Shown in pieces: positions 44,029 through 53,344 of a stretch of DNA of 64,000 nt (position 1 is the stretch's first letter; every line of letters starts with the position of its first letter). The notes beneath the pieces are model-generated. The model was not told the DNA's origin. It did no database searches and saw only the letters and a program-made list of their open reading frames with translations. A program made the position numbers and the translations under genes. The stretch is from an uncultured Azospirillum sp. (lineage in GTDB: Bacteria > Pseudomonadota > Alphaproteobacteria > Azospirillales > Azospirillaceae): NCBI RefSeq assembly GCF_946480385.1, contig NZ_CAMLJP010000015.1:5909-69908 (forward strand). The letters are read 5' to 3'.

Positions 44029-45558
44029 TCACCGCTCCGGAATGCCGTATTTCCGCAGCTTGTTGGCGATCATCGTGTGGGAGGTGTTCAGCCGCGCCGC
44101 CAGCTTGCGGCTGGACGGGAAACGCGGATAGAGCCGGCGCAGCAGCGTCCGCTCGAACCCCTCCACCGCGTCCTCCCAGCTGTCCGCCTCTTCCGCCGGC
44201 ACCCCGGCCGACTGCATGCCGGCACCGGCCAGTTCCAGGTCGGCGGCATCCAGCGCGCCGCCGTCGCTCATGGTCATGGCGCGGAAGATGACGTTCTCCA
44301 ACTGGCGCACATTGCCGGGCCAGCGGTTGGCGAGCAGGGCCGCCGCCGCCGCCGGGGTTAGGCGGCCGGGCGGCCGGCGGGCCTGTGCCGCGGCGCGGGC
44401 GATGAAATGGCGGGCCAGCAGGAGGATGTCATGGCCGCGCTCGCGCAACGGCGGGACGCTCAGCGACAGCACGTTCAGGCGGTAGAACAGATCTTCGCGG
44501 AAGCTGTGGTCGGCGACCATCGCCTCCAGCGAGCGGTGGGTGGCGCTGATGACGCGGACATCCACCTTCTGCTCGCGCTCGCCGCCCACCCGGCGGAAGC
44601 TGCCGTCGTTGAGGAAGCGCAGCAGCTTGGCCTGAAGATAGGCTGACATCTCGCCGATCTCGTCGAGGAACACCGTGCCGCCATGGGCCAGCTCCAGCAG
44701 GCCGGGCTTGCCGCCGCGCTGAGCCCCGGTGAAGGAGCCGGGGGCGTAGCCGAACAACTCGCTCTCCGCCAGATTCTCCGGCACGGCGGCGCAGTTCAGC
44801 GCCAGGAAGGGTTTGTCCCGGCGCGGGCTGGCGCGGTGGCAGGCATGGGCGATCAGCTCCTTGCCAGTGCCGGTCTCGCCCAGGATCAGCAGCGGCGCCT
44901 CCATCGCGGCGACCCGTGCGGCCCGAGCCTTCAGCGCCCTGACCGGCGACGATTCGCCGAGGATGCGGTCGAAGCCGCCCTCATCGAAATTCTGGATGGC
45001 GTCGAGCCGCTCGCCCAGGCGTGACGGGGTGAACAGGGTGATGACGGCGCCCGCCGCCTCGACATCGACGATCGGCGTCACCTCCAGCAGAAAGGGCTGG
45101 CCGTTCAGCGTCACCTCGCGGCCCGACATACGGAAGCCGCCGACGGTCAATTCGCGCGTCAACTCTGGTTCGCCGAACAGCTCGCCCAAATCGAGCCCCG
45201 CGAGGCGCGACTCTGGCAATCCCGCAACCTGGGCCGCGGCGGTGCTCGCCACCACCACTTGCCCCGTCCGGTCGACCGCCAGCACCGGGTCGGGCAAGGC
45301 GGCGAGCAGGGCGTCGAGATGCAGCCGCCGCCGCGTGCCCGGCAGCATGTCGATGGCCGCCACCGACTGCACCCCGGCGATGGTGCGCAACGCGTCCGAC
45401 AGGGCCGGCAGCGCCGCCGGGTCCAGGCCGGGAGCATCGATGTGGATCAGCGGCGGGTCAACCTCGACACCGACGACGTTGAGGCGGCGTAGCGCCAGCA
45501 CGGCGAGGATCTCATGGGCAATGCCGACGCGGTCGGTGAAAGTGACTTCGATGCGCAT
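44029..45558 (-). CDS. TyrR/PhhR-like sigma-54-family transcriptional regulator
   Basis: The 509-residue regulator has an N-terminal ACT-like domain ([18 protein letters not shown]), a PAS domain (about 80-180), an AAA+ domain and a TyrR-type helix-turn-helix at the C-terminus ([20 protein letters not shown]). In the AAA+ domain Walker A is GETGTGKE and the sigma-54 contact loop is GSFTGA at 274-279, where GAFTGA is usual. TyrR/PhhR bind aromatic amino acids. E. coli TyrR has lost the loop, but here it is nearly intact, so contact with sigma-54 RNA polymerase is plausible. It is divergent from dadA, which has a sigma-54 promoter facing it, so dadA is the likely target. Confidence 0.9.
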   Translation of the reverse strand: MRIEVTFTDRVGIAHEILAVLALRRLNVVGVEVDPPLIHIDAPGLDPAALPALSDALRTIAGVQSVAAIDMLPGTRRRLHLDALLAALPDPVLAVDRTGQVVVASTAAAQVAGLPESRLAGLDLGELFGEPELTRELTVGGFRMSGREVTLNGQPFLLEVTPIVDVEAAGAVITLFTPSRLGERLDAIQNFDEGGFDRILGESSPVRALKARAARVAAMEAPLLILGETGTGKELIAHACHRASPRRDKPFLALNCAAVPENLAESELFGYAPGSFTGAQRGGKPGLLELAHGGTVFLDEIGEMSAYLQAKLLRFLNDGSFRRVGGEREQKVDVRVISATHRSLEAMVADHSFREDLFYRLNVLSLSVPPLRERGHDILLLARHFIARAAAQARRPPGRLTPAAAAALLANRWPGNVRQLENVIFRAMTMSDGGALDAADLELAGAGMQSAGVPAEEADSWEDAVEGFERTLLRRLYPRFPSSRKLAARLNTSHTMIANKLRKYGIPER

Positions 45559-45619
45559 GGGGGCTGGTGGAGGTTCGGGGGTGGGGGCTCCGGCACCCAC
45601 CGTACACAAAACGTTACGC

Positions 45620-45637
45620 CGTATCAAAAACTTTACA
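45620..45637. promoter_or_regulatory. TyrR-box-like site 1 (candidate)
   Basis: CGTATC-N6-TTTACA has the right half exactly and the left half partly matching the TyrR box TGTAAA-N6-TTTACA. It lies in the region shared by the TyrR-like gene and dadA, about 60 bases upstream of the regulator ATG. Confidence 0.45.
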
Positions 45638-45688
45638 CACCCTCAACTCATTGCTTTCCAACACTCATCACCATCAAAGCCATCCTTC

Positions 45689-45706
45689 TGTAAACAATTG
45701 CATACA
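45689..45706. promoter_or_regulatory. TyrR-box-like site 2 (candidate)
   Basis: TGTAAA-CAATTG-CATACA has an exact left half and a right half with 4 of 6 bases of the TyrR box. Its centre lies about 62 bases upstream of the -24 element, a normal distance for a sigma-54 activator site. Confidence 0.5.
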
Positions 45707-45758
45707 CACGCGCGCCCGCCGCTCCCCAGCACCGCAGCAAATCCGCCATTTTCCGTTC

Positions 45759-45774
45759 TGGCACAGTGTTTGCG
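45759..45774 (+). promoter_or_regulatory. Sigma-54 (-24/-12) promoter of dadA
   Basis: TGGCACAGTGTTTGCG keeps the invariant GG (45760-45761) and GC (45772-45773) exactly 10 bases apart and matches the consensus TGGCAC-N5-TTGC. Transcription should begin about 12 bases later, near 45785, giving a leader of about 36 bases to the dadA ATG. Activation by the divergent TyrR-like regulator is inferred. Confidence 0.8.
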
Positions 45775-45820
45775 ATTCACCCCCAAGCGAAAGTCATCCA
45801 TCCCTTTGGGAGCCAGTCTC

Positions 45821-47122
45821 ATGCGCGTGATCGTTCTGGGCAGCGGCGTCATCGGTGTCACCACCGCCTATTATCTGGCGCGCGCCGGACATGATGTGAC
45901 CGTCATCGACCGTCAGGCCGGCCCGGCGCTTGAGACCAGCTACGCCAACGCGGGCGAGGTGTCGCCGGGCTATTCCGCTCCCTGGGCGGCGCCGGGGCTG
46001 ATGCTGAAGGCCGCCAAGTGGATGATGATGAAGCATTCGCCGCTGGTGATCCGGCCGAAGCTGGATCCGGCGATGTGGTCCTGGTGCCTGAAGCTGCTGG
46101 CCAACGCCAACGAGGCGAGCTACCAGCTGAACAAGAGCCGCATGGTCCGCGTCGCCGAATACAGCCGCGACTGCCTGAAGGCTCTGCGCGCCGAGACCGG
46201 CATCACCTATGACGAGCGCACCCAGGGCACGCTGCAGGTCTTCCGCACCCAGAAGCAGATGGACGCCGCCGGCTACGACATGGAAGTGCTGGAGCGCTAC
46301 GGCGTGCCCTACAGCCTGTTCGACCGCGATGGACTGACCGCTGTCGAGCCGGCGCTGGCCCATGTGAAGGACAAGCTGGTGGGCGCGCTGCACCTGCCGG
46401 GCGACGAGACGGGCGACTGCTTCCAGTTCACCAACAAGCTGGCCGCCTATGCCGCCAAGCGCGGGGTGGAGTTCCGCTATGGCGTCTCCATCCGCGGGCT
46501 GGAGAGCGACGGGCGCAAGATCACCGGCGTCCTGACCGACCAGGGCACGCTGACCGCCGACAGCTACATCGTCGCCATGGGCAGCTATTCGCCGAAGCTG
46601 GTGAAGCCGCTGGGCATCGACCTGCCGGTCTATCCGGTGAAGGGCTATTCGCTGACCCTGCCGATCACCGACGCCGGCCACGCGCCGGAATCGACGGTGA
46701 TGGACGAGACGCACAAGATCGCCGTCACCCGGCTCGGCGACCGCATCCGTGTCGGCGGCACGGCGGAGCTGTCCGGCTTCGACCTGACCCTGCGTGAGAG
46801 CCGCCGCGGTCCGCTCGACCATGTGGTCAGCGACCTGTTCCCCAAGGGCGGCGACCTGTCGAAGGCGGAGTTCTGGACCGGCCTGCGCCCGAACACGCCG
46901 GACGGCACGCCGATCCTGGGGCCGACCCATGTCCGCAACCTGTATCTCAACACCGGCCACGGCACGCTGGGCTGGACGATGTCCGCCGGTTCTGCCCGCG
47001 TGCTGGCCGACGTGGTCAGCGGCCGCCGGACCGAGATCGACATGGACGGGCTGAGCGTCGAGCGCTACGGCCGCAAGCCGACGGTGGCGGTGTCGCGCCC
47101 GGCAGCGGTGCGTCCGGCCTGA
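45821..47122 (+). CDS. dadA: D-amino acid dehydrogenase (small subunit type)
   Basis: The 433-residue FAD enzyme begins [20 protein letters not shown], the dinucleotide-binding fold. It has [40 protein letters not shown] and the C-terminal substrate/FAD block [19 protein letters not shown], then [12 protein letters not shown]. It oxidises D-amino acids such as D-alanine to 2-oxo acids, passing electrons to the quinone pool. Length matches DadA. GGGAG upstream of ATG 45821 sets the start. A sigma-54 promoter is found upstream. Alanine racemase DadX is not adjacent. The 3' end overlaps a small convergent gene. Confidence 0.94.
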   Translation: MRVIVLGSGVIGVTTAYYLARAGHDVTVIDRQAGPALETSYANAGEVSPGYSAPWAAPGLMLKAAKWMMMKHSPLVIRPKLDPAMWSWCLKLLANANEASYQLNKSRMVRVAEYSRDCLKALRAETGITYDERTQGTLQVFRTQKQMDAAGYDMEVLERYGVPYSLFDRDGLTAVEPALAHVKDKLVGALHLPGDETGDCFQFTNKLAAYAAKRGVEFRYGVSIRGLESDGRKITGVLTDQGTLTADSYIVAMGSYSPKLVKPLGIDLPVYPVKGYSLTLPITDAGHAPESTVMDETHKIAVTRLGDRIRVGGTAELSGFDLTLRESRRGPLDHVVSDLFPKGGDLSKAEFWTGLRPNTPDGTPILGPTHVRNLYLNTGHGTLGWTMSAGSARVLADVVSGRRTEIDMDGLSVERYGRKPTVAVSRPAAVRPA

Positions 47123-47322
47123 TCCGAATAGGATACCCGCGCCGCCCGGCGGACGCGGGTCATCGCCAGCTCCAGAAGGGCGGCGTCGGTGATCTCGGCT
47201 CCATCCAGCCGATGTCGCCCACGCCGCCCTTCGCATTTCTCCACCTGGTGGCCGAGGCGCCTGAGATGCAGGATCGCCTCGTAGAGCCGGGTCGCCGGCT
47301 CATTGGTTGGGCGGGTCGTCAT
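47065..47322 (-). CDS. Small hypothetical protein coupled to lutC
   Basis: This 85-residue protein has no family I recognise. The N-terminal half ([20 protein letters not shown]) is helical, followed by an Arg-rich turn and a second helix ([19 protein letters not shown]). Its ATG overlaps the lutC stop (ATGA), and its own end overlaps the convergent dadA 3' end by 58 bp, so it is plausible but unproven as a gene. Codon use looks normal. A role with the lactate pathway is possible only by position. Confidence 0.5.
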   Translation of the reverse strand: MTTRPTNEPATRLYEAILHLRRLGHQVEKCEGRRGRHRLDGAEITDAALLELAMTRVRRAARVSYSDQAGRTAAGRDTATVGLRP

Positions 47323-47981
47323 GGATGGACCACCAGCACGACCAGCCGCTTCGGGCCGTGGACGCCGTAGGCCAGCGTCTGCTCGATGTCGGCGGTCTTG
47401 CTGGGGCCGGACACCAGCAGCACGTTGGTCGGCATCGCCTGCGCCCATCCCTGTTCGCGCATGGCCTGCAGGAAGGTGTCGTAGAGGGCGTCGGTGCGCA
47501 GGATTGCGACGTGGATGTGCGGGATTAGCGAGAGGGTGCGCGGCTCCTCGACCGTCGGCCACAGGATCAGGCTTCCGGTCTCGGCGATGGCGCCACGGGT
47601 GGTGGTCAGGCCGGCCTCAATTGACTCGAACAGCTGGGTCTTGAGGTCTTCGAGCGGGCGGTCGTAGGGGATGAGGGTGGTGGATGCTGCGTCCCACCCT
47701 TCGATCAGCCTCATTCCCGCTTCGGTCCCCGGCGCATACATCAATGAACCGACGCTCTCCCGCTCCAGGAACTCCCGCAGCACCGCCGGCCAGTCGGCCT
47801 CGGTCGCGTCGAGGAACTCCGTGTGCACCGCCTCCATCAGGCGGCGGATACGGGGCAGGCGCTCTTCGGGCAGCCAGTGCTTCGCCTCGATCGGCGCGAA
47901 GTCAGACGCGGGCGGGGTCAGCGGGTGGGCGTCGCGCGTCTTGCGCAGCTTCGTCAGAATCGAGTTGCGAGTGTCAGACAT
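47319..47981 (-). CDS. lutC: LutC-type LUD-domain protein, lactate utilisation
   Basis: The 220-residue protein is a LutC/YkgG (LUD-fold) subunit: an N-terminal helix with SILTKLRKTRDAHP, ARGAIAETGSLILWPTVEEPRTLSLIPH, and the C-terminal LLVSGPSKTADIEQTLAYGVHGPKRL block. With LutA and LutB it forms the iron-sulfur complex that oxidises L-lactate to pyruvate in many bacteria. Here it sits downstream of a D-lactate-type dehydrogenase. Its 5' end overlaps lutB by eight bases. A small gene follows at ATGA overlap. Confidence 0.92.
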   Translation of the reverse strand: MSDTRNSILTKLRKTRDAHPLTPPASDFAPIEAKHWLPEERLPRIRRLMEAVHTEFLDATEADWPAVLREFLERESVGSLMYAPGTEAGMRLIEGWDAASTTLIPYDRPLEDLKTQLFESIEAGLTTTRGAIAETGSLILWPTVEEPRTLSLIPHIHVAILRTDALYDTFLQAMREQGWAQAMPTNVLLVSGPSKTADIEQTLAYGVHGPKRLVVLVVHP

Positions 47982-49398
47982 CGGGGATCCCCTTGGCGCG
48001 GGCGAGGTCGTGCAGGGTGCGGCCGGCGAAGCGCGGTTTGGTACGGACGTTCGTCCACTCCTTCAGCATGGGCAGCGACGAGGGCGCCGCATTGCCGAGC
48101 CTGCTCATCGCCGTGGTCGCGATGCGGTAGGCGGTGGGGGAGGCGTTCATTGCCGCCCAGCCGCTCCAAACCATCGACTCCGCCCGGCTGGCCTTGGCGC
48201 CGCCGTCCTTCACCGCACCGCCGGGTTTCACCGCCTCGACCCGCAACCGCCCCATGATCTCGACGATGGGGATCTTCACCGGGCAGATCTCGACGCAGGC
48301 GTTGCACATGGTGCAGGCGTGGGGCATGGCGCCGCGCTTGGCCAACCCCTCGATCTGCGGCACCAGGATCTTGCCGATTGGGCCGGGATAGGGCGCCTCA
48401 TAGGCATGGCCGCCGACCTTGGTGTAGACCGGGCAATGGTTCATGCAGACGCCGCAGCGGATGCAGCGCAGCGTGTCGCGCAGTTCCGGGTCGGCGTAGA
48501 TGCTGGAGCGGCCATTGTCGAGGATGACCAGATGCACCTCGCGCGGGCCATCCTTCTCGCCGTCCTTGCGCGGGCCGGAGATCATGTTGACGTAGGTGGT
48601 GATCGGCTGGCCGGTGGCGGAGCGCGGCAGCAGGCTGATGACCGGCGGCACATCCTCCAGCTTTTCCACCACCTTCTCCAGCCCCATGAAGGCGATGTGG
48701 ACCGGCGGCACCGTGGTGCACATGCGGCCGTTGCCCTCATTCTCGATCAGACAGAGGGTGCCGGTCTCCGCCACCGCGGCGTTGACGCCGGACATGCCGA
48801 CATCGGCGGCCTGGAACTTGGCGCGCAGCACCCGGCGGGCAAGGTCGGTCAGATAGGCCGCGTCCTCCCGGCTTTCGGCGTCCTTGATCTTGCGCTTGAA
48901 CAGATGGGCGATCTGCTTGGTGTTCAGGTGGATCGCCGGCATGATGATGTGCGACGGCATGGTGCCGTCCAACTGCACGATGTATTCGCCGAGGTCGCTT
49001 TCCAGCACCTCGATGCCGTCCTTTTCCAGAACGGCGTTCAGGTGCATCTCCTCCGTCACCATCGACTTGCCCTTGACCACCAGCTTGGCGTCGGCCTTGT
49101 GCAGGATGTCGAGCGCGATGGCGTTGGCCTCGTCCGTCGTGGCGGCCCAATGGACGGTGATGCCGTTGCGGGTGCAGTTCTCCTCCAGCTTTTCCAGCAG
49201 TTCCGGCAGCTTGGAGAGGGCGCGCAGCCGGACCGAGGCGGCCAGCGCCCGCACGCCGTGCCATTCATCCTGGTCGGCGAACTGGGCGGCGCGCTTGGTC
49301 ATCAGCCCGTCCATCGCGCGGCGGAAATTGCCGCGCAGCTGCGGGTCGGCCAGCGCCGCGCGCGAGGCGGCGGCGAAATCCGGTGCGTTACCGTCCAT
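47974..49398 (-). CDS. lutB: LutB-type iron-sulfur protein, lactate utilisation
   Basis: The 474-residue protein has the LUD domain (TVHWAATTDEANAIALDIL and following), with VVKGKSMVTEEMHLN, ESDLGEYIVQL and AVAETGTLCLIENEGN. Two 4Fe-4S ferredoxin motifs follow, CIRCGVCMNHCPVY and CTMCNACVEICPV, about residues 310-380. The C-terminal DUF3390-like tail follows. This is the LutB/YkgF subunit that relays electrons within the Lut complex. It overlaps lutA at its start and lutC at its end, so the three are translated in tandem. Confidence 0.94.
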   Translation of the reverse strand: MDGNAPDFAAASRAALADPQLRGNFRRAMDGLMTKRAAQFADQDEWHGVRALAASVRLRALSKLPELLEKLEENCTRNGITVHWAATTDEANAIALDILHKADAKLVVKGKSMVTEEMHLNAVLEKDGIEVLESDLGEYIVQLDGTMPSHIIMPAIHLNTKQIAHLFKRKIKDAESREDAAYLTDLARRVLRAKFQAADVGMSGVNAAVAETGTLCLIENEGNGRMCTTVPPVHIAFMGLEKVVEKLEDVPPVISLLPRSATGQPITTYVNMISGPRKDGEKDGPREVHLVILDNGRSSIYADPELRDTLRCIRCGVCMNHCPVYTKVGGHAYEAPYPGPIGKILVPQIEGLAKRGAMPHACTMCNACVEICPVKIPIVEIMGRLRVEAVKPGGAVKDGGAKASRAESMVWSGWAAMNASPTAYRIATTAMSRLGNAAPSSLPMLKEWTNVRTKPRFAGRTLHDLARAKGIPDV

Positions 49399-50137
49399 GG
49401 ATGCGCTCCTTCAGGAACTGGGCGATGTGTTGGCCGCGCGCGGCCTTGGCTCCGGCCTCAAGCGCGCCGCCGATGTTCAGCAGGCAGCCGCAGTCGCCCG
49501 ACACCACGCGGGCGGCGCCGGTTTCCTCGATGTCCGCTACCTTGTCGCCGACCATCGCGGCGGAGATCTCCGGATGGCGCACGGCGAAGGTGCCGCCGAA
49601 GCCGCAGCATTCCTTTTCCCGCTTCAACTCCACCAGTTCGACATTGGCGAGCTGGCGCAGCAGGGCCTTCGGTTCCTCCACCACGCCCATTTCGCGCTGG
49701 GCATGGCAGGAGGCGTGCCATGTGACGCGCACCGGCTCGCCCTTGTCGGTGAGTCGGACATCCAGCACATGGACGAGGAACTGCGTCAGCTCCCAGACGC
49801 GGGCCGCCACCTGCACCGCCTTCGCCTCGTCCGGCTCGCCGCGGAACAGGTCGGGCCAATGCTTCTTCATCATGCCGGCACAGGAACCCGACGGCACGAC
49901 GATGGGGTCGTCGCCGGGGAAAAGGTCCAGTTGGGCGCGGGCGACCTTCAGAGCCTCCGCGCGGTAGCCGGAATTGTAGGCCGGCTGGCCGCAGCAGCTT
50001 TGCCCCTGCGGGAAGACGACGGTCAGGCCCTGGGACTGCAACAGCTCGATTCCAGCCATCCCAGCATCGGGGAAGAACAGGTCGACCAGGCAGGTGCCGA
50101 AGTAATAGACGCGGGTGGGTTTGGTGGTGAGGGACAT
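49388..50137 (-). CDS. lutA: LutA-type CCG-domain oxidoreductase subunit, lactate utilisation
   Basis: The 249-residue protein carries two CCG-type cysteine clusters typical of LutA/GlpC-like proteins: YYFGTCLVDLF and SCCGQPAYNSG in the first half, HASCHAQREMGV and ECCGFGGTFAVRHPEIS in the second. The CCG motif binds a non-cubane 4Fe-4S cluster used in lactate or glycolate oxidation. GAGGAAAC before ATG 50137 is a good ribosome binding site. It starts 43 bp after the dehydrogenase stop and overlaps lutB by 11 bp. Confidence 0.94.
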   Translation of the reverse strand: MSLTTKPTRVYYFGTCLVDLFFPDAGMAGIELLQSQGLTVVFPQGQSCCGQPAYNSGYRAEALKVARAQLDLFPGDDPIVVPSGSCAGMMKKHWPDLFRGEPDEAKAVQVAARVWELTQFLVHVLDVRLTDKGEPVRVTWHASCHAQREMGVVEEPKALLRQLANVELVELKREKECCGFGGTFAVRHPEISAAMVGDKVADIEETGAARVVSGDCGCLLNIGGALEAGAKAARGQHIAQFLKERIHGR

Positions 50138-50180
50138 CGGGCGTTTCCTCGCTGGGCGTCTTCTTATGGCTGGTGGTCGC

Positions 50181-53060
50181 TCAAAATGCCGGTTCCGCCA
50201 CGCGAGCCTTCTCCCTCACCTTCGTTGCGCAGGCGTCGACCAGATAGACGATCGACCGGTAGGGCACGCCCGCCTTATCGGACAGGCCGATCTCGCAGGT
50301 GCGGCTGGTGGAGTAGCCGGACGCGCAGCCCTCCGGCACCGCGGCCGGCAGGTGGCGCAGGGCGTGGGCGTTCAGTTCCGGCGTGGTGAAGCCCTTGTCC
50401 CCGGCGAAGCCGCAGCAGCCGACGTCCGGCGGCACCACCACCGTCTCGGCGCAGGCCTTCGCCACCGCGGTCAGCGCGCCGTCCAGCCCCATCCGGCGGG
50501 TGGAGCAGGTCAGGTGCAGCATCACCGGCTCCGCCGACTTGGCGATGTCGAGGCGGGGCAGGGCGAACTCGCTGAGGAACTCCGCCACGTCGAGGATGCG
50601 CAGGCCAGCGTCGGTCAGGCGCTTCTTCAGGCGCAGGGCGCAGGGGCTGGTGTCCATCACCACCGGGTAACGGCCGCCCTGGCTTGCCTTTGACAGGGCC
50701 GCCAGCATGGCATCGGCCTTGGCGTCGGCAGCCTCGGTCAGTCCCTTGCTTTCCAGCGGCATGCCGCAGCACTGGCCGTCTGCCGCTTCCGGATAGAGGA
50801 TGCGGAAGCCGGCCTTGCGCATCACCGATTCCACCACTTCGGGCAAGGGGCGCTGCTGTGGATCGCTTGCCGCCGGTCCCATGCTGCGGCTGACGCAGCT
50901 GGGGGCATAGACCACTGTCGGTACGTCATCCATGCCAAGAGCGTCCGGGTGCGGCGAGAAGGTCACGGCGGTCGGCATATTGCGGGGCAGGGCTGGCAGG
51001 TTGCCGCCGGTCAGCACACGCGCCGCCGCCTGGGTGACGCCGTGCCCGACCGTGCGGCGGGCGAGGTCGGCCAGCCGTAGGCCGGTGCGGGCGAGCCCCA
51101 GCGTGCCTTCCATATGGTCGGCGACCAGCGCTCCCGCCTTGCGGGCCATGACGCCGCGCCGCTCGCCGCGCAGGGACTTGACCAGCAGCCCGGTCTCGAT
51201 TCCCACCGGACAGGCGGTGGCGCACAGGCCGCAGGCGGCGCAGGTGTCGATGCCCTGGTAGTCGTAGGCGGCGCTGATCTCGGCCAGGCGGGGGGCGTCG
51301 TCGCCGGCAGCCACCAGCCGCGCCATTTCGCGCCGGCCGACGATGCGCTGGCGCGGCGACAGGGTGAAGCGGTGGGACGGGCAGGTCGGCTCGCAGAATC
51401 CGCACTCGATGCAGGTGTCGACCAGCGGATCGGCCGGCGGCAGCGGCTTCAAATTCTTCAGATGGGCTTCGGGATCGCCGTTCAGGATGACGCCGGGGTT
51501 CAGCAGGCCGTCGGGATCGAAGAGCTCCTTGATCTCCTTCATCAGCCCATAGGCTTGCGGACCCCATTCCATCTCGACGAAGGGGGCCATGTTGCGACCG
51601 GTGCCATGCTCCGCCTTCAGCGAACCGTCATAGCGGGTGACCACCAGCATGGCGACATCGTCCATGAAGCGGCGGTAGCGGTCGATCTCCTCCTGGCTGT
51701 CGAAGGCCTGGGTGAAGACGAAGTGCAGGTTTCCTTCCAGTGCGTGGCCGAAGATGATCGCCTCGTGATAGCCGTGGCGGAGGAACAGCGCCTGCAGTTC
51801 GCGCGTCGCCTCGGCCAGCCGGGGCAGGGGGAAGGCGACATCCTCGATAATGACGGTGGTGCCGGTCTGGCGGATGGCGCCGACCGCCGGGAACAGGCCC
51901 TTGCGGATCTTCCAGAAGCCTTCGCAGGCCTTGGCGTCGGTGGTAAAGCGGGTGTCGCCGATGGTGATGCAGTCGCCCAGCACCGCGGCGATCTCCGCCA
52001 CATTGGCCTCCAGCGCTGCTGCACTCTCCGCGCGGGTCTCCACCAGCACCGCCGCCACGTCCGGTCCGAAGCCGCGGATCTGCGGCGGCATGCCCGGCTT
52101 GTCCTGGATCGAGCGCAGCGAGGCGCGGTCCATCAGCTCCGCCGCATCGACCGGGGCGGCCTTCAGCAGCGACACCGCGTGGCAGGCCTCGCCGATGTCG
52201 GGGAAGAACAGCAGGGCACTGGCCTTGTGCGGATGCTCCGGCACGGTGCGCAACGTGATGGCGGAGATGAAGCCCAGCGTCCCTTCCGACCCGATCATCA
52301 GGTGCTGGAGGATTTCGACCGGATCCTCGTAGTCCACCAGCGCGTTCAGGCTGTAGCCGGTGGTGTTCTTGATGCGGAACTTGTCGCGGATGCGGGTTGC
52401 CAGCGCCTCGTCGGCGCGGGTGCGGGCGCCAAGCTCTGCCATCCGGTCGAGCAAGGCGCCATGGCTGTCGCGGAAGCTGCTGCGGCTTGCCGGATCGGCG
52501 GTGTCCAGCACCGTGCCGTCGGCCAGCACCAGCCGCATCGATTCCAGCGTGCGGTAGCTGTTCTGCGCGGTGCCGCAGCACATGCCGCTGGCATTGTTGG
52601 CGGCGATGCCGCCGATCTTCGCGGTGGCGATGGAGGCCGGGTCGGGGCCGATCTTGCGCCCCAGCGGCGCCAGCCGCCGGTTCGCCTCCGCTCCGATCAC
52701 GCCAGGCTGCAGGGTGACGGTGGCCGCAGCCGGCCCGATGGTGCAGCCGCGCCAGCCGTCGCCCAGCACCACCAGCACGCTGTCGCTGACCGCCTGCCCC
52801 GACAGGCTGGTGCCGGCGGCGCGGAAGGTCACCGGAACCTTGTGGCCGCGGGTGATGCGCAGCAGCCGCACCACCTCTTCCTCCGTCTCCACCATCGCGA
52901 TGATCTTGGGGATCAGCCGGTAGAAGCTGGCGTCGGTGCCGTAGGCCAGCGTGCGCAACGGATCGGTGACCAGCCGGGATTGCGGGACAACCGCCTGGAG
53001 CTCGGCCAGCACGCGATCATACGGGGCGGGCAGCGTGGCGGCCTGGGGAAGGGTCGGCAT
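50181..53060 (-). CDS. FAD- and Fe-S-containing D-lactate dehydrogenase (Dld-II / YdiJ type)
   Basis: The 959-residue protein joins an FAD_binding_4 domain (VTFRAAGTSLSGQAVSD region, about 60-260), an FAD-linked oxidase C-terminal domain (about 270-530), two 4Fe-4S motifs (CIECGFCEPTCPSHRFTL and CAACGLCATACPVGIETG, about 550-650) and a C-terminal CCG pair (about 720-950). This is the same layout as Shewanella Dld-II and E. coli YdiJ, which oxidise D-lactate or D-2-hydroxyglutarate. Placement ahead of lutABC favours D-lactate. Start MPTLPQAAT was chosen over MPSVPLQ because GGAG lies 12 bases upstream. It diverges from a FadR-type regulator. Confidence 0.92.
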   Translation of the reverse strand: MPTLPQAATLPAPYDRVLAELQAVVPQSRLVTDPLRTLAYGTDASFYRLIPKIIAMVETEEEVVRLLRITRGHKVPVTFRAAGTSLSGQAVSDSVLVVLGDGWRGCTIGPAAATVTLQPGVIGAEANRRLAPLGRKIGPDPASIATAKIGGIAANNASGMCCGTAQNSYRTLESMRLVLADGTVLDTADPASRSSFRDSHGALLDRMAELGARTRADEALATRIRDKFRIKNTTGYSLNALVDYEDPVEILQHLMIGSEGTLGFISAITLRTVPEHPHKASALLFFPDIGEACHAVSLLKAAPVDAAELMDRASLRSIQDKPGMPPQIRGFGPDVAAVLVETRAESAAALEANVAEIAAVLGDCITIGDTRFTTDAKACEGFWKIRKGLFPAVGAIRQTGTTVIIEDVAFPLPRLAEATRELQALFLRHGYHEAIIFGHALEGNLHFVFTQAFDSQEEIDRYRRFMDDVAMLVVTRYDGSLKAEHGTGRNMAPFVEMEWGPQAYGLMKEIKELFDPDGLLNPGVILNGDPEAHLKNLKPLPPADPLVDTCIECGFCEPTCPSHRFTLSPRQRIVGRREMARLVAAGDDAPRLAEISAAYDYQGIDTCAACGLCATACPVGIETGLLVKSLRGERRGVMARKAGALVADHMEGTLGLARTGLRLADLARRTVGHGVTQAAARVLTGGNLPALPRNMPTAVTFSPHPDALGMDDVPTVVYAPSCVSRSMGPAASDPQQRPLPEVVESVMRKAGFRILYPEAADGQCCGMPLESKGLTEAADAKADAMLAALSKASQGGRYPVVMDTSPCALRLKKRLTDAGLRILDVAEFLSEFALPRLDIAKSAEPVMLHLTCSTRRMGLDGALTAVAKACAETVVVPPDVGCCGFAGDKGFTTPELNAHALRHLPAAVPEGCASGYSTSRTCEIGLSDKAGVPYRSIVYLVDACATKVREKARVAEPAF

Positions 53061-53190
53061 CGGCGGCGGCTCCTGCTGGAGAGGGACGGAGGGCATGGCG
53101 TCGGTACGGCGTCCTCCGCCCACGGCAGGGGGCGGTCCCCCATCGGACGGGCAGGTGCAGACAAGTCTTTTCCATGCGGCTCGGTCTGGA

Positions 53191-53216
53191 TAAAAGATTT
53201 TACCAAATTGTGCAAT
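53191..53216. promoter_or_regulatory. Candidate operator palindromes in the lut regulator region
   Basis: TAAAAGATTTTA (53191-53202) and ATTG-TG-CAAT (53207-53216) are adjacent small palindromes in the AT-rich part of the 284-bp space between the dehydrogenase and the divergent regulator. The pair is a plausible FadR-family binding site; no exact consensus match was found. Confidence 0.35.
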
Positions 53217-53344
53217 GGCTGAATCGTTGGCCAGACGATCCGCTTCGGTGACATGCGGTATCCACGATGGGATGGCCGCGCTGGACGGATGTTCCGTGGG
53301 TCGGTAGAAGTGGACGAGACGTGCAGGGAGGGGCCGCCGATCCA

